DNA of 64,000 nucleotides from Nitrosarchaeum sp. (GTDB taxonomy: Archaea > Thermoproteota > Nitrososphaeria > Nitrososphaerales > Nitrosopumilaceae): NCBI RefSeq assembly GCF_025699065.1, contig NZ_JAILWF010000007.1, positions 1-64,000 on the forward strand, in the 5' to 3' direction. Within the stretch, counting starts at the first letter, position 1. Each line of letters opens with the position of its first letter. Of this stretch, positions 49,101 through 58,407 are shown piece by piece. The translations under genes were made by a program, and so were the position numbers. A model generated the notes under the pieces. The model was not told the DNA's origin. It worked only from the letters and a program-made list of their open reading frames with translations, and ran no database searches.

Positions 49101-49704
49101 ATCTTCCTCTACTTTCAATATCAGATACCGAGTGCATAATTTTGGAATAGGTAATGGTACCAACTACGGATTTGTAGCCAGAAAGAAAATTTTTCCATGC
49201 AGATTCCATAATTTTTGCATGTGCGCTGTTTAGAATTTCTTTTATTAATCGCAAATCTACGGCATGATCTTCAGATTTGATTGTTTTCTGGGATAAACCA
49301 AAATCAATCACATATACTTTATTTTTGTATAAGATAAAATTTGACGTGGTCAAATCCCCATGCATAATACCATTTTTGTGCATAATTCCAACAAGTCTAC
49401 CAATTTCTTTAGATAATTTGATTATCTTCAAATCAGGTAAATCGTGAACTGGCATACCAGGAATTTCTTGCATTAGAATAGATGAATTTGTTAAATTTAC
49501 AAAGTATACAAGAGGAGTTGGGATTCCAAATGATTTTACTTCTGAGATTGTTTGAGATTCTTTAATTGTTCTTTGTTTTCTAATTTTTGCATCAAGAACA
49601 GGGTTACGATATGGTTTTGTCTTTCTTATTTTCAATATTGATGGTAAATTACTCCATTTTGTAAGATAGATATCTGCTTCTGCACCTTTTTTTAGTAGTT
49701 TCAT
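49084..49704 (-). CDS. bud32: KEOPS kinase/ATPase subunit Bud32
   Basis: The small atypical kinase of KEOPS, 206 residues. It has the ATP-binding start KKGAEADIYL, the short catalytic loop HKNGIMHGDLTTSNFILYKN (HGDLT in place of HRDxK) and the DFG motif VYVIDFGLSQ; the C-terminal region is truncated as in all Bud32. It supports t6A synthesis by Kae1. Unlike many archaea, where kae1 and bud32 are fused or adjacent, another gene separates them here. Confidence 0.95.
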   Translation of the reverse strand: MKLLKKGAEADIYLTKWSNLPSILKIRKTKPYRNPVLDAKIRKQRTIKESQTISEVKSFGIPTPLVYFVNLTNSSILMQEIPGMPVHDLPDLKIIKLSKEIGRLVGIMHKNGIMHGDLTTSNFILYKNKVYVIDFGLSQKTIKSEDHAVDLRLIKEILNSAHAKIMESAWKNFLSGYKSVVGTITYSKIMHSVSDIESRGRYATVV

Positions 49705-49793
49705 AAAATAGATAATTGAAATGTTATAATTTAGAGTTATTTAACATAATTTTCATTAAAATTATAACCTAGAGATACGGGTAAAAACGAATC

Positions 49794-50120
49794 ATGGAAG
49801 ACGGAGAAAAGAGGTTAAAGCAGGAAGATTGTAACGAAGATAAACTTGGTGCAGGAATTTTAACTTTAACTAATAAAAGATTGGCTTTTGATAAGACAAA
49901 ATCACGAATGATGGACTTTTCAAAACGTTTTGGAGATACAGTAATGGATGTTTCATTAAATGATGTAGACAAAGTGTGGAAAGAGGGACGACTGATAAAA
50001 AAAGTATGTTTCACTTCCAAAACAAAAGAAGGTGAACAGACATACAAGTTTGGTGTTTTTAATACTAAAGATTGGCTAAAAAATATTGAAAATGCCATAA
50101 AAGAGCATAAAAATCAATAA
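49794..50120 (+). CDS. GRAM/PH-like hypothetical protein
   Basis: A 108-residue protein with the pattern GAGILTLTNKRLAFDKTKSR and WLKNIENAIKEH, similar to GRAM/bPH domains. It may bind lipids or act as a small interaction module. It lies between bud32 (divergent) and kae1 (convergent, overlapping by seven bases). The location between two KEOPS genes may be fortuitous. Confidence 0.62.
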   Translation: MEDGEKRLKQEDCNEDKLGAGILTLTNKRLAFDKTKSRMMDFSKRFGDTVMDVSLNDVDKVWKEGRLIKKVCFTSKTKEGEQTYKFGVFNTKDWLKNIENAIKEHKNQ

Positions 50121-51097
50121 TCTATTTTAACTGAATCTAATCGCCATGATTGTTGTACAAAGGTTTCTTCAATAGAAACACCATTTTTTACTTGAGATTC
50201 TAGCAATCCTGTCCAACATATTTGACTACCACAATCACCTGCATATTTTTGGGGCGCAATAAAAAATTTGCAGGTATGTCTTTTACAAACATCTTGTAGC
50301 ATTTCAGACAATCTTTTATTTGCAGCAACACCACCGACAATTAATAATTCTTTTTTTCCAGTAAATGATAATGCTCTTTCTACTACTTCACTTATCATTG
50401 CAAATGCAGTCTCTTGTAATGAAAAACATGCATCAGATTTACTTTTTTTTATAATTGGTTTTGATGCAGATAACAATCCAGAAAATGATACATCATTTCC
50501 TTTTACAGAATATGGAAGTAGAACATAATTAGAAGTTGATGAAGCTAAATCTTCAATGTTTTTTCCACATGGAGATGCAAATCCAATTGATCTTCCAAAT
50601 TGATCTAGTAATTGACCTAATGTAATATCTAATGTTTCTCCAAATATTCTCCATTGGTTATTTAGAAATGCAAGAAGCATTGTATGTCCACCAGAAACTA
50701 AAAGAACTAGCGGATTTTTTGCGCCAGTAAGTAATTTTCCTAATTCAATATGCCCTAATGCATGATTAACTGGATAGATTGGAATTTTATAATAAGATGC
50801 AAGAGATCTTGCTACTACTGCACCTACCCTCAAACAAGGACCTAGACCAGGACCAGCAGCATATGAAATAATATCAAGATCTTTGATTTTAACGCCAGCC
50901 TCTTTAAGGCATTCAGATAATACAATGGAGCTATTTTCAACGTGATGTCTTGAGGCTTCTCTAGGATGAATTCCTTCACCCTCAGGTGGACGATAAATTT
51001 TTCTGACATCAGATAAAATTTTTCCTTTTTTTCCGTTTTTTTCTATTATAGCACATGAGAAAGTGTGAGCTGTGCTTTCAACTCCAAGACCAAGCAT
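50114..51097 (-). CDS. kae1: KEOPS catalytic subunit Kae1
   Basis: The N6-threonylcarbamoyladenosine synthase of archaeal/eukaryotic KEOPS, 327 residues. The metal-site HxxxH lies in HPREASRHHVEN, the ASKHA nucleotide folds in LGLGVESTAHTFSCAIIE and PLVLLVSGGHTMLLAFLNNQ, and GGVAANKRLSEML; the C-terminal KYAGDCGSQICWTG is typical. It starts directly downstream of the YchF-like gene (one-base gap), an informative operon partner. Confidence 0.96.
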   Translation of the reverse strand: MLGLGVESTAHTFSCAIIEKNGKKGKILSDVRKIYRPPEGEGIHPREASRHHVENSSIVLSECLKEAGVKIKDLDIISYAAGPGLGPCLRVGAVVARSLASYYKIPIYPVNHALGHIELGKLLTGAKNPLVLLVSGGHTMLLAFLNNQWRIFGETLDITLGQLLDQFGRSIGFASPCGKNIEDLASSTSNYVLLPYSVKGNDVSFSGLLSASKPIIKKSKSDACFSLQETAFAMISEVVERALSFTGKKELLIVGGVAANKRLSEMLQDVCKRHTCKFFIAPQKYAGDCGSQICWTGLLESQVKNGVSIEETFVQQSWRLDSVKIDY

Positions 51098-51098
51098 A

Positions 51099-52298
51099 TT
51101 ATCCCCTACTTAATGTTGAAACAATTTTGATCACGTCTCCATTTTTCAATTTATGATCACCGCCGATTCTTTGTTTTGTTTTACAATCAATGGCATGTAA
51201 AAATCCCTTGGCAATATCAGCATGAATTAAACCTGCCAAGTCTTTTGCAGTTGAATCATGCGGTAATAATTTTGCATCAGGCAAAACATCGCCATTCTTG
51301 TTAGTTAATTTTGTTTCATCTTCTACAGGAAAAACAACAATGAGTTTCAACAAATCAAATACTGCAAGATTTAAAATTTTTTGAATTCCTGTCGAATGAA
51401 TTTTTGTAAAAACTGTATTTACTAGATCTAGTGCTTTTTGTTGTTGTGGCAATATTTCTTTATTTTCAACTATAGAAAACTTTTCATCACCTGATTCATA
51501 ATGTATCATTCCTGATTTGGAAGCTTTTCGTAATAATAATTCAGTTTCAGCACTACATGGAACTACAATTGTATCAGGAATTTTTTTAATTATATCAAGA
51601 TCTTTGCAAAGGTCTGCTTTATTTGCTGCAATGATGAATGGTTTTGTATTTTTTCTTAATTCCTTAACAAAAGTTTGAATGTCAGAATCGTTCCATTCTT
51701 TAGGATTTTTTGAGCTAAGTTCTAGTTTATGTAAAATATCTTGTATTTGATATTCTTTAATTCCCAAACCAGTAAATCGTTTTGCAATTCCATCAGTGAG
51801 TTTTGCTCTTTTTTGTTCTATTTCTCTGGTAAGTTTATCCCATTCCCTTCGAAGAATATCTGTAAACCATTGATCAAATTCATTTTCAACAAAACTAACA
51901 TCTTCAAGAGGATTATGTGTGCCAATAGGGATAGGTTGTCCTTGAATGTCAGTTGTTCCAGCAATATCAACAACATGTATCAAGACTTCAGCTTGCCTTG
52001 CATCATCAAGAAATTGGTTTCCTAAACCTTTTCCCTCATGTGCTCCAGGAACTAATCCTGCTACATCAATTAATTTTACTGGAATAAAACGAGTTCCATT
52101 TACACATAATGGATTTTGATGTTTAATTTCAAAATGCTTACAGGCGCAATCAGATTTTACATAAGCAACACCAACATTTGGTTGAATTGTTGTAAATGGA
52201 AAGTTACCGATAGAGACAGGAGTTTCAGTAGCAGCTGAAAAAAATGTAGATTTTCCAACATTTGCTTTACCTAATAAACCAATTTGCAATACACACAA
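51099..52298 (-). CDS. YchF/Obg-family GTPase
   Basis: A 399-residue P-loop NTPase of the YchF group. G1 is GKANVGKSTFF, G3 is KLIDVAGLVPGAHEGKGLGN, NKAD is seen in IAANKADL, and the C-terminal ~70 residues form a TGS domain (TAKDLAGLIHADIAKGFLHA). Archaeal members are thought to bind ribosomes. The start appears to be a TTG (52298). It precedes kae1 with one base between the coding regions, so they are cotranscribed. Confidence 0.9.
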   Translation of the reverse strand: MCVLQIGLLGKANVGKSTFFSAATETPVSIGNFPFTTIQPNVGVAYVKSDCACKHFEIKHQNPLCVNGTRFIPVKLIDVAGLVPGAHEGKGLGNQFLDDARQAEVLIHVVDIAGTTDIQGQPIPIGTHNPLEDVSFVENEFDQWFTDILRREWDKLTREIEQKRAKLTDGIAKRFTGLGIKEYQIQDILHKLELSSKNPKEWNDSDIQTFVKELRKNTKPFIIAANKADLCKDLDIIKKIPDTIVVPCSAETELLLRKASKSGMIHYESGDEKFSIVENKEILPQQQKALDLVNTVFTKIHSTGIQKILNLAVFDLLKLIVVFPVEDETKLTNKNGDVLPDAKLLPHDSTAKDLAGLIHADIAKGFLHAIDCKTKQRIGGDHKLKNGDVIKIVSTLSRG

Positions 52299-52362
52299 AA
52301 ATGCTATTGGACTTATTAGTATTGCAGAAATTGTTTAATTCAGTTCATGTTAGTTTTATAAT

Positions 52363-52911
52363 ATGTCAATAGTAATTACTGGAAATCCTGGAGTCGGAAA
52401 GCACACTATAGCCAATGAAATTGCCAAACGATTAGAATTACATATAATAGACATAAACAACATCGCTAAAGATTCAGGATTATTTGAAAGAAATGAAGAT
52501 ACAAATGATGTAGATACTGAAGAATTAAAAAAAATAATTAACAAGAAAATTTCAAAGTCATCTTTAATTGTTGGACATTTAGCACCATATGTTTTATCAT
52601 CCGAACAAATAAGTAAAATGATCGTATTGAGAAGAAATCCCTATGATTTGATTTCAGTGTATAAAAAAAGAGAGTACTCAGATGAAAAAACTAGAGAAAA
52701 TACAGGTAGTGAGATTTTAGGAGTAATAGTACATGATGCAATAAATCAATTTGGAGTAAAGGTATTCCAAGTAGATGTTACAACAAAGAGTGTTTTAGAA
52801 GTTACAAACAAAGTAATGAGCATAATTGATGGTGAAGATTCAAGTGAGGATGTTGATTGGCTTGATTTAGTAGCAAAACATGACGATTTGAAAAAATTTT
52901 TTGCTTATTGA
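52363..52911 (+). CDS. AK6/Fap7-type adenylate kinase-ATPase
   Basis: A 182-residue P-loop protein. Walker A is GNPGVGKHT (residues 7-15); the substrate and lid regions include VGHLAPYVLSSEQISKMIVL and VLRRNPYDLISVYKKREYS. The family has adenylate kinase and ATPase activity and works in late 18S-type rRNA maturation in eukaryotes and archaea. It is divergent from the YchF-like gene. It precedes the TGT gene by seven bases. Confidence 0.9.
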   Translation: MSIVITGNPGVGKHTIANEIAKRLELHIIDINNIAKDSGLFERNEDTNDVDTEELKKIINKKISKSSLIVGHLAPYVLSSEQISKMIVLRRNPYDLISVYKKREYSDEKTRENTGSEILGVIVHDAINQFGVKVFQVDVTTKSVLEVTNKVMSIIDGEDSSEDVDWLDLVAKHDDLKKFFAY

Positions 52912-52918
52912 TTAAATA

Positions 52919-54454
52919 ATGCTATTATTGAGAATCTGTAACTTGTTTGAGATTTTAAAAAGTGACTTGGCTGGAAGAATTGGGGTAATACATACAAATC
53001 ATGGAAAAATTGAAACTCCTGCGTATGTCCCAGTAATTCATCCTGTGAAACAAACAATTCCAGCTAAGAAGATCAAAGAGATTGGTTTTGATTTAGTAAT
53101 TACAAATGCATACATCACCAAAAACAATTATGGTGACGAAGCCGTAAAAAAAGGAATTCATAATATAATAAATTTTGACGGCGCAATAATGACAGACTCT
53201 GGAGGTTATCAAGTATTAGAGTATGGTGATGTCAGAGTTTTACCACCAGAGATGGCAGAATTTGAAAGAAAGATACTTACAGATTTTGCAATTCCGTTGG
53301 ATAAACCTACAGGTTACGGACTTGCATGGAAAAAAGCTGAATCATACGTCAACCATACTCTCAAAGTCTCAAAGAAGACACTTGAAGACAGTGAAAGTAA
53401 CGGCCAGATCTGGATTGGACCAATTCAAGGCGGAGAACATTTTGATCTGGTAGCCAAATCAACTAAAGGTTTAGTCGATATGGGTTTTCAAATGCTAGCT
53501 TTAGGTAGTCCAGTAGAATTTATGGAATCATATGAATACAAATTATTAGCGCAAATGATTGTATCTGCAAAAAAACAGATGCCGCATTCCATTCCCTTAC
53601 ATCTTTTTGGTGCAGGACATCCATTAACTATACCATTTGCAGTTGCACTAGGTTGTGATACTTTTGATTCTGCATCTTACATGTTATACGCTAAACAAGA
53701 AAGGTACATCACAGATGATGGCACAAGAAATCTTTCAGATATTTCGGTATTTCCATGTAACTGTGAAGTCTGCTCAAAGTACACCCCTAATGAATTATGT
53801 CAACTAGAAATTCATGAAAAAATTAATGAAATTGCGCTACACAACCTTTATTCAATAAAAAATGAAGTAGATAAAGTAAAACAGGCAATCCATGAAGGAA
53901 GGTTGTGGGAATATGTCTTAAAAAAAGCAAGAGCACATCCAAAGTTATTTGAAATGATCGATATTTTCACTGAAAATTCAAATTATTTTGAAACATCAAC
54001 TCCAAAATTCAAAGAAAAAGCTATTTTCCTTTATGGGAAAGAGGATCAATATCGTCCAGAAGTTCAGTCATATCATAAAACGATTAGAAAATTCAAGTCA
54101 AAGAAAAAAACTTTAATCATAACCAAAGAATCCAATACAAAACCAGCATACCTATCACATGAATATTTCTCACTAAAACGGAAATTCAAAGAGATGAAAA
54201 ATGTTCAAGTTTGCCAATACAGTCCACATTTAGGATTAATCCCACTAGAAATTTCAGATATCTTTCCTGCATCGCATCATGAAACTTCAAGATTAAAATT
54301 CAACCCCACAGAGTTTCCAACTTTTGAAAACACTTGGGAAATATTTTTTAAAAATAATCAATTTTCAGAAATTTATTTTGATAAGACCGATGAATTTTTA
54401 AAATACTATGTCAAAATGCTTCCCAAAGATATCAAAAAGAAATCTATTGTTTAA
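52919..54454 (+). CDS. tgtA: Archaeal tRNA-guanine transglycosylase
   Basis: Exchanges guanine at position 15 of archaeal tRNAs for preQ0 in archaeosine synthesis. The 511 residues have the catalytic TIM barrel: TDSGGYQVLEYG, IGPIQGGEHFDLV, LFGAGHPLTIPFAVALGCDT and CNCEVCSKYTP with downstream His as zinc site. The C-terminal ~150 residues are the archaeal extension without the usual PUA being obvious. The ATG at 52919 may be slightly early; a TTG at 52943 (FEILKSDLAGRIG) resembles the family start. Confidence 0.92.
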   Translation: MLLLRICNLFEILKSDLAGRIGVIHTNHGKIETPAYVPVIHPVKQTIPAKKIKEIGFDLVITNAYITKNNYGDEAVKKGIHNIINFDGAIMTDSGGYQVLEYGDVRVLPPEMAEFERKILTDFAIPLDKPTGYGLAWKKAESYVNHTLKVSKKTLEDSESNGQIWIGPIQGGEHFDLVAKSTKGLVDMGFQMLALGSPVEFMESYEYKLLAQMIVSAKKQMPHSIPLHLFGAGHPLTIPFAVALGCDTFDSASYMLYAKQERYITDDGTRNLSDISVFPCNCEVCSKYTPNELCQLEIHEKINEIALHNLYSIKNEVDKVKQAIHEGRLWEYVLKKARAHPKLFEMIDIFTENSNYFETSTPKFKEKAIFLYGKEDQYRPEVQSYHKTIRKFKSKKKTLIITKESNTKPAYLSHEYFSLKRKFKEMKNVQVCQYSPHLGLIPLEISDIFPASHHETSRLKFNPTEFPTFENTWEIFFKNNQFSEIYFDKTDEFLKYYVKMLPKDIKKKSIV

Positions 54455-54492
54455 ATAAAAATAAGAAAAAAGTGTGTGCTAAAAGATTCTGC

Positions 54493-54795
54493 TTATAGTG
54501 CAGCGTCTTCTGCCCAACCTTTGATGAAGATACCGTTTTTGTGAAGAGGTACTGGTTGTCCAGCTGTGTAATTCATTGGTCTCATCCAAAAGATTGATTT
54601 TGTTGGGCATACACCGATGCATGCACCATCAGAAATACATCTTTCCGGATAAAATACAAATGCTTTACCTCTCTTCCAGCCTTCAACAGGTTTTACTCTA
54701 AGGACATCAGGACCAAGAGTTGTACAGATTTCTACACATAGTGCACATCCGATACATCTTTGTTCATCAATGTCTGGAAGTATTGCTATTGGCAT
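54493..54795 (-). CDS. Two-cluster ferredoxin, one site Asp-modified
   Basis: A 100-residue bacterial-type ferredoxin. The first site is complete: CIGCALCVEIC (C-x2-C-x2-C-x3-C). The second, CISDGACIGVCP, has Asp in the place of the second Cys, as in archaeal 7Fe ferredoxins where such a site holds a [3Fe-4S] or an Asp-ligated [4Fe-4S]. A loop of about 25 residues separates the two. Serves as a low-potential electron carrier. The gene stands alone. Confidence 0.88.
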   Translation of the reverse strand: MPIAILPDIDEQRCIGCALCVEICTTLGPDVLRVKPVEGWKRGKAFVFYPERCISDGACIGVCPTKSIFWMRPMNYTAGQPVPLHKNGIFIKGWAEDAAL

Positions 54796-54958
54796 TACAA
54801 CATAATGTTTGTTTGGTTGCTATTTAAACCATAATCAAAAACCATAACCCTGTTATGAAATTGATCGGTAACAAAACTTCAAAAATTAAAGAAAAAATTC
54901 ATCAACAAAGAACTTTAAAAATATAATAAAAAACAAAAAGATAACGTGTGTTACACGT

Positions 54959-55171
54959 TTATTTTCTCATTGCATCAATTTGACCAGAGGTTACCCAGTC
55001 AAGTAATTCAGCTGAAGATGGATTTAGGTCTGCTTTCTGTTTCATCAGATTGTTTACCCAAATCCAGTTAATTTGGTTAAGAAGTGGTTTGTTTGCTTCG
55101 TCGCCTGCACGTGTTTTAGCAACTACTGCTTGATCTTGTTGTTTTAACCATTCTTGGAAGCTTCTTCCCAT
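54959..55171 (-). CDS. Small hypothetical protein
   Basis: A 70-residue soluble helical protein (SFQEWLKQQDQAVVAKTRAG, PLLNQINWIWVNNLMKQKAD). No cysteine or signal. It ends in a Met-Arg-Lys tail. It shares direction with the ferredoxin gene 163 bases downstream. Family not recognised. Confidence 0.6.
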   Translation of the reverse strand: MGRSFQEWLKQQDQAVVAKTRAGDEANKPLLNQINWIWVNNLMKQKADLNPSSAELLDWVTSGQIDAMRK

Positions 55172-55284
55172 GAGGATCGAATCTTAGCTTACACTAATTA
55201 AAGCTTTTGTAGATTCTATGATAGGCATAATGATCGGTTCTACCCTAAGAAGGTTTTAAGGTAGAGCAAAATTCAATTTATTTC

Positions 55285-56550
55285 TTGGAGATTAAAGTTT
55301 TAGGGGCAGCCAATGAAGTAGGGCGTTCTGGTTTTTTGGTAAATTGTAATGGAACAAATCTATTGTTAGATTACGGAGTATTATTTGGAAAACGTGGATC
55401 GCCACCAGAATACCCACTTCATGTAAAACCAAAAGATCTTGATGCAATCATCATCACTCATGCTCATCTTGATCATTCAGGAAATGTTCCGTCATTATTT
55501 GTCAGTGGAAATACAGATGTTTATGCAACACCACCGACTTTTGATTTAACAAGATTACTCATAGAAGATATGCTGAAAATTACTAAAGATGCTCAACCAT
55601 TTGGACTACCTGAATTAAACAATATGATGCGAAATGCAAAAGAGATAGGATTTAGACAAAAAATTACTAAAGGTAATGCAACTTTTGAATTAAGAGAGAC
55701 AGGACATGTGATTGGGGGAGGTTCTGTATTAGTAGAATCTCAGAAGAAACGACTTTTCTATACTGGAGATATCAAAACACATGGTTCAAGAATGCTTCGT
55801 GAAGCAGATCTAGATATTGGAGATATTGATCTTTTAATCATTGAAAGCACATATTCACAAACAGAACAAAAACCTAGAAAAGAATCAGAGAAAGAATTAA
55901 TTGAATTTGCAAATGAGGTCATGGATAGAAAAGGAGTATTATTTATCCCATCATTTTCAGTTGAACGCTCTCAAGAAATGGCATGTATTTTAAGAAGTTC
56001 AAACTTTAAACACAAAATCATAATGGATGGAATGGCACTAAAAGTAAATGAAATAATGTTTAATCATCCAGAATATCTAAGAGATCCAAAAGTGTTTGCA
56101 GATGCAATCAATGAATCAGTTGCAATAAGAGATCATGAAAAAAGAAAGCATGCATTAGAGGAACCATGTGTTGTTATTTCACCTGCAGGAATGCTAGTAG
56201 GAGGCAATGCAACATATTATTTGCAAGAGCTTTCATTTAACAGCAATAATGGAATTGCTCTTGTATCATACCAGGGTGAAGGAACTCCTGGAAAAAAACT
56301 TCTAGATACAGGAAAAGTATCCACCAGAGGAAAAGATCTAAGAGTTGCTGCAGAGGTAAAACAATTTGAATTTTCAGGTCATGCAGATCGAAATGAACTT
56401 TTTGAAATAATTGAAAAAATCAAAGGTAATCCTAAAGTCTTAACAGTTCATGGAGATTCTGAATCATGTAAAAAATTTGCTCAGGAAATTCATGAAAAAT
56501 TTGGTTTTGATACACATGCGCCAGATGTAAATGAGATAATAACTATCTGA
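55285..56550 (+). CDS. Beta-CASP metallo-beta-lactamase nuclease (aCPSF-like)
   Basis: A 421-residue MBL/beta-CASP RNA nuclease with a TTG start. Zinc motif 2 is ITHAHLDHSGN (near residue 65), motif 3 is RETGHVIGGGS, motif 4 is YTGDIK, and the beta-CASP motifs appear as IESTYSQ, PSFSVERSQEM and EFSGHADRNEL. It lacks the N-terminal KH domains of aCPSF1, so it fits aCPSF2 or a related RNA-processing exo/endonuclease. It overlaps nothing; the next gene begins after one base. Confidence 0.9.
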   Translation: MEIKVLGAANEVGRSGFLVNCNGTNLLLDYGVLFGKRGSPPEYPLHVKPKDLDAIIITHAHLDHSGNVPSLFVSGNTDVYATPPTFDLTRLLIEDMLKITKDAQPFGLPELNNMMRNAKEIGFRQKITKGNATFELRETGHVIGGGSVLVESQKKRLFYTGDIKTHGSRMLREADLDIGDIDLLIIESTYSQTEQKPRKESEKELIEFANEVMDRKGVLFIPSFSVERSQEMACILRSSNFKHKIIMDGMALKVNEIMFNHPEYLRDPKVFADAINESVAIRDHEKRKHALEEPCVVISPAGMLVGGNATYYLQELSFNSNNGIALVSYQGEGTPGKKLLDTGKVSTRGKDLRVAAEVKQFEFSGHADRNELFEIIEKIKGNPKVLTVHGDSESCKKFAQEIHEKFGFDTHAPDVNEIITI

Positions 56551-56551
56551 G

Positions 56552-57394
56552 ATGATAGATTATAGTACAATCAACATAGAAAATACAATAAATAGTGGAC
56601 AAGTTTTTCTTTGGAGAAAACAAGATGATTTTTGGTATGGTGTTAACGGTCAAGATATTTTAAAAATAAATAATTTAGGAGAGGTTGTATCCCATAGTGG
56701 AAAAAAATATGATTTTTTTAGAAGTGATGATGATATTGAAAAAATAATTAAATTAATTTCAAAAGACAAAACAACTAAAATTGCTGTAAAAAAATATCTT
56801 GGGCTTAGACTAATCAGACAAGATCCATTTCAGTGTTTTATATCATTTATTGTTTCTTCAAATTCCAATATTCAAAAGATTAAATCAAGTTTAGAAAAAA
56901 TCTCGATAAAATTTGGTGCAAAGATTAAATTTGATAATCAAGAATTTTACGGTTTTCCAGAACCAATCAAAATAGCAAATGCATCAATTCAAGAAATTCA
57001 AAGTTGTGGTGTTGGATATAGAGCAAAATTCATTATTGATGCAGCAAAAATGGTAGAATCAAAAAAGATAGATTTTGAGCGTCTTAAAAAATTAAATTAT
57101 TATGATGCAAAAGAGATAATTCTAAGCGTACCAGGAATAGGAAACAAAGTTGCAGATTGTATTTTATTATTTTCCCTTGATAAGACAGAAGCATTCCCAT
57201 TAGACACTTGGATGATTAGAATTTTAAAAAAATATTATTTAGAAAAATTTGAAATTAAGACAAAATCAATTACAGAAAAACAATATAATGTATTACATGA
57301 AAAAATTGTAAATTATTTCGGCCCATATGCAGGATATGCACAGCAATTTTTGTTTAAAATGGAAAGAGAAAATTACCAGAAAAAATGGTTGTAA
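56552..57394 (+). CDS. ogg: 8-oxoguanine DNA glycosylase (OGG1 type)
   Basis: A bifunctional glycosylase/AP lyase that removes 8-oxoguanine. The 280 residues show the N-terminal OGG domain (NTINSGQVFLWRKQDDFWYG), the helix-hairpin-helix SVPGIGNKVADCILLFSLDK with the catalytic Lys, and the conserved Asp in AFPLDTWMIRIL. It follows the beta-CASP nuclease after one base and may be cotranscribed with it. DNA repair is well placed in an aerobic nitrifier. Confidence 0.92.
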   Translation: MIDYSTINIENTINSGQVFLWRKQDDFWYGVNGQDILKINNLGEVVSHSGKKYDFFRSDDDIEKIIKLISKDKTTKIAVKKYLGLRLIRQDPFQCFISFIVSSNSNIQKIKSSLEKISIKFGAKIKFDNQEFYGFPEPIKIANASIQEIQSCGVGYRAKFIIDAAKMVESKKIDFERLKKLNYYDAKEIILSVPGIGNKVADCILLFSLDKTEAFPLDTWMIRILKKYYLEKFEIKTKSITEKQYNVLHEKIVNYFGPYAGYAQQFLFKMERENYQKKWL

Positions 57395-57427
57395 ACCCTT
57401 AAAATGACAATTAATTTTTAGATTCTT

Positions 57428-57502
57428 GGGCTGGTAGCTCAGCTTGGATAGAGTGCTGGACTTCTAATCCAGTGGTCAAGGGATCGAAGCCCTTCCGGCC
57501 CG
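57428..57502 (+). tRNA. tRNA-Arg (TCT)
   Basis: A 75-nt cloverleaf with acceptor GGGCTGG paired with CCGGCCC (one U-G pair), discriminator G. Anticodon stem CTGGA/TCCAG encloses loop CTTCTAA, anticodon TCT. The T arm is AGGG-ATCGAAG-CCCT. No intron and no encoded CCA. Confidence 0.94.
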
Positions 57503-57544
57503 TTTTAACAAAATTATTTATGCAGACTCAAATAGGTTCTTTAC

Positions 57545-57895
57545 GTGAAAGATATTGAATTTGAGTTGAATCCCAAAGAGATTCATCCAAAGTCCGAGAT
57601 AAATGGGGCAATTTTTGTATCATATCCAGGCAGATATGATGGAGTAGTAATCAATACACAGATTTTAGATTCAAATGAACACATTATCTACAAGTCATAT
57701 AATGGAAAAAAAATATCACAAAACGTTGCACGATTATTCATTAGCAAAGACGTTATGCCTGAAAATAAAGCAGATTTCACAGCAGTGATAGAGTTTGAAC
57801 CAAAAAAGATACACGAGGTAAAATTCAGAGCATCAATTATTGAACAACACAAAGAAATTGAAAGTAAGATAATATTTGCAAAATACTCTATCTAG
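57545..57895 (+). CDS. Hypothetical beta-rich protein
   Basis: A 116-residue soluble protein with a GTG start. Alternating beta strands (EFELNPKEIHPKSEINGAIF, ADFTAVIEFEPKKIHEVKFR) suggest an arrestin- or Ig-like sandwich. No signal peptide or cysteines. It follows tRNA-Arg by 42 bases and overlaps the cupredoxin gene on the other strand by four. Not recognised. Confidence 0.58.
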   Translation: MKDIEFELNPKEIHPKSEINGAIFVSYPGRYDGVVINTQILDSNEHIIYKSYNGKKISQNVARLFISKDVMPENKADFTAVIEFEPKKIHEVKFRASIIEQHKEIESKIIFAKYSI

Positions 57896-58353
57896 AATCT
57901 TTGTTTTGTAATTTCCAGTTTACCTTTCATCCAGGGATGTGGTTCACAGTGATATTCTATTATTGCAGGCTCTGTGAAAAGAAACTCGTAATCATATCCA
58001 GGTTTTATAACACCTTGTGAACCAAAAACACCACTGTAAGAGTCTTCAGTTCTATGATCTGGAGTTACTGTATGTGCAGTTGTATCAATATTTTTCCAAA
58101 CAACATGATTATCTATTCCTAGCTGTATGTTTACTAATTTTGGTACATAATTATCCTGTTGAGCAGAGCTAGCAGAGCCTTCAATTATTTCAATGATTGT
58201 TTCAGAAACTGGATGTAAAATATGCTCATCTACAGACGGTTTCAATAAAGATTCTGGAAGATAAAATGATGTGTAAAACACAACCCCTACAGATACACCA
58301 ATAATTATTGCCATAACTCCAATGCCATATGCATGACTTGATGTTGCACTCAA
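57892..58353 (-). CDS. Membrane-anchored cupredoxin
   Basis: A 153-residue type 1 copper protein. One anchor span (residues ~10-30, GIGVMAIIIGVSVGVVFYTS) is followed by an outward cupredoxin fold. Ligands fit the plastocyanin/halocyanin group: His in TTAHTVTPDHRTED and C-x2-H-x2-M in YHCEPHPWMKGK. In these nitrifiers cupredoxins are thought to replace cytochrome c as electron carriers. It lies downstream of the cytochrome b and Rieske genes in one direction. Confidence 0.93.
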   Translation of the reverse strand: MSATSSHAYGIGVMAIIIGVSVGVVFYTSFYLPESLLKPSVDEHILHPVSETIIEIIEGSASSAQQDNYVPKLVNIQLGIDNHVVWKNIDTTAHTVTPDHRTEDSYSGVFGSQGVIKPGYDYEFLFTEPAIIEYHCEPHPWMKGKLEITKQRF

Positions 58354-58407
58354 CGATTTTTGTAGGTCTTTAGAGTTCTTATAAAGCTTTTTTAGAATTT
58401 TGAAAGA

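Noticed and set aside
54855..54926. A 23-codon plus-strand frame between ferredoxin and the 70-residue gene
   Set aside because: It is Lys-rich and AT-driven with no start-site context and no fold pattern, indistinguishable from chance.
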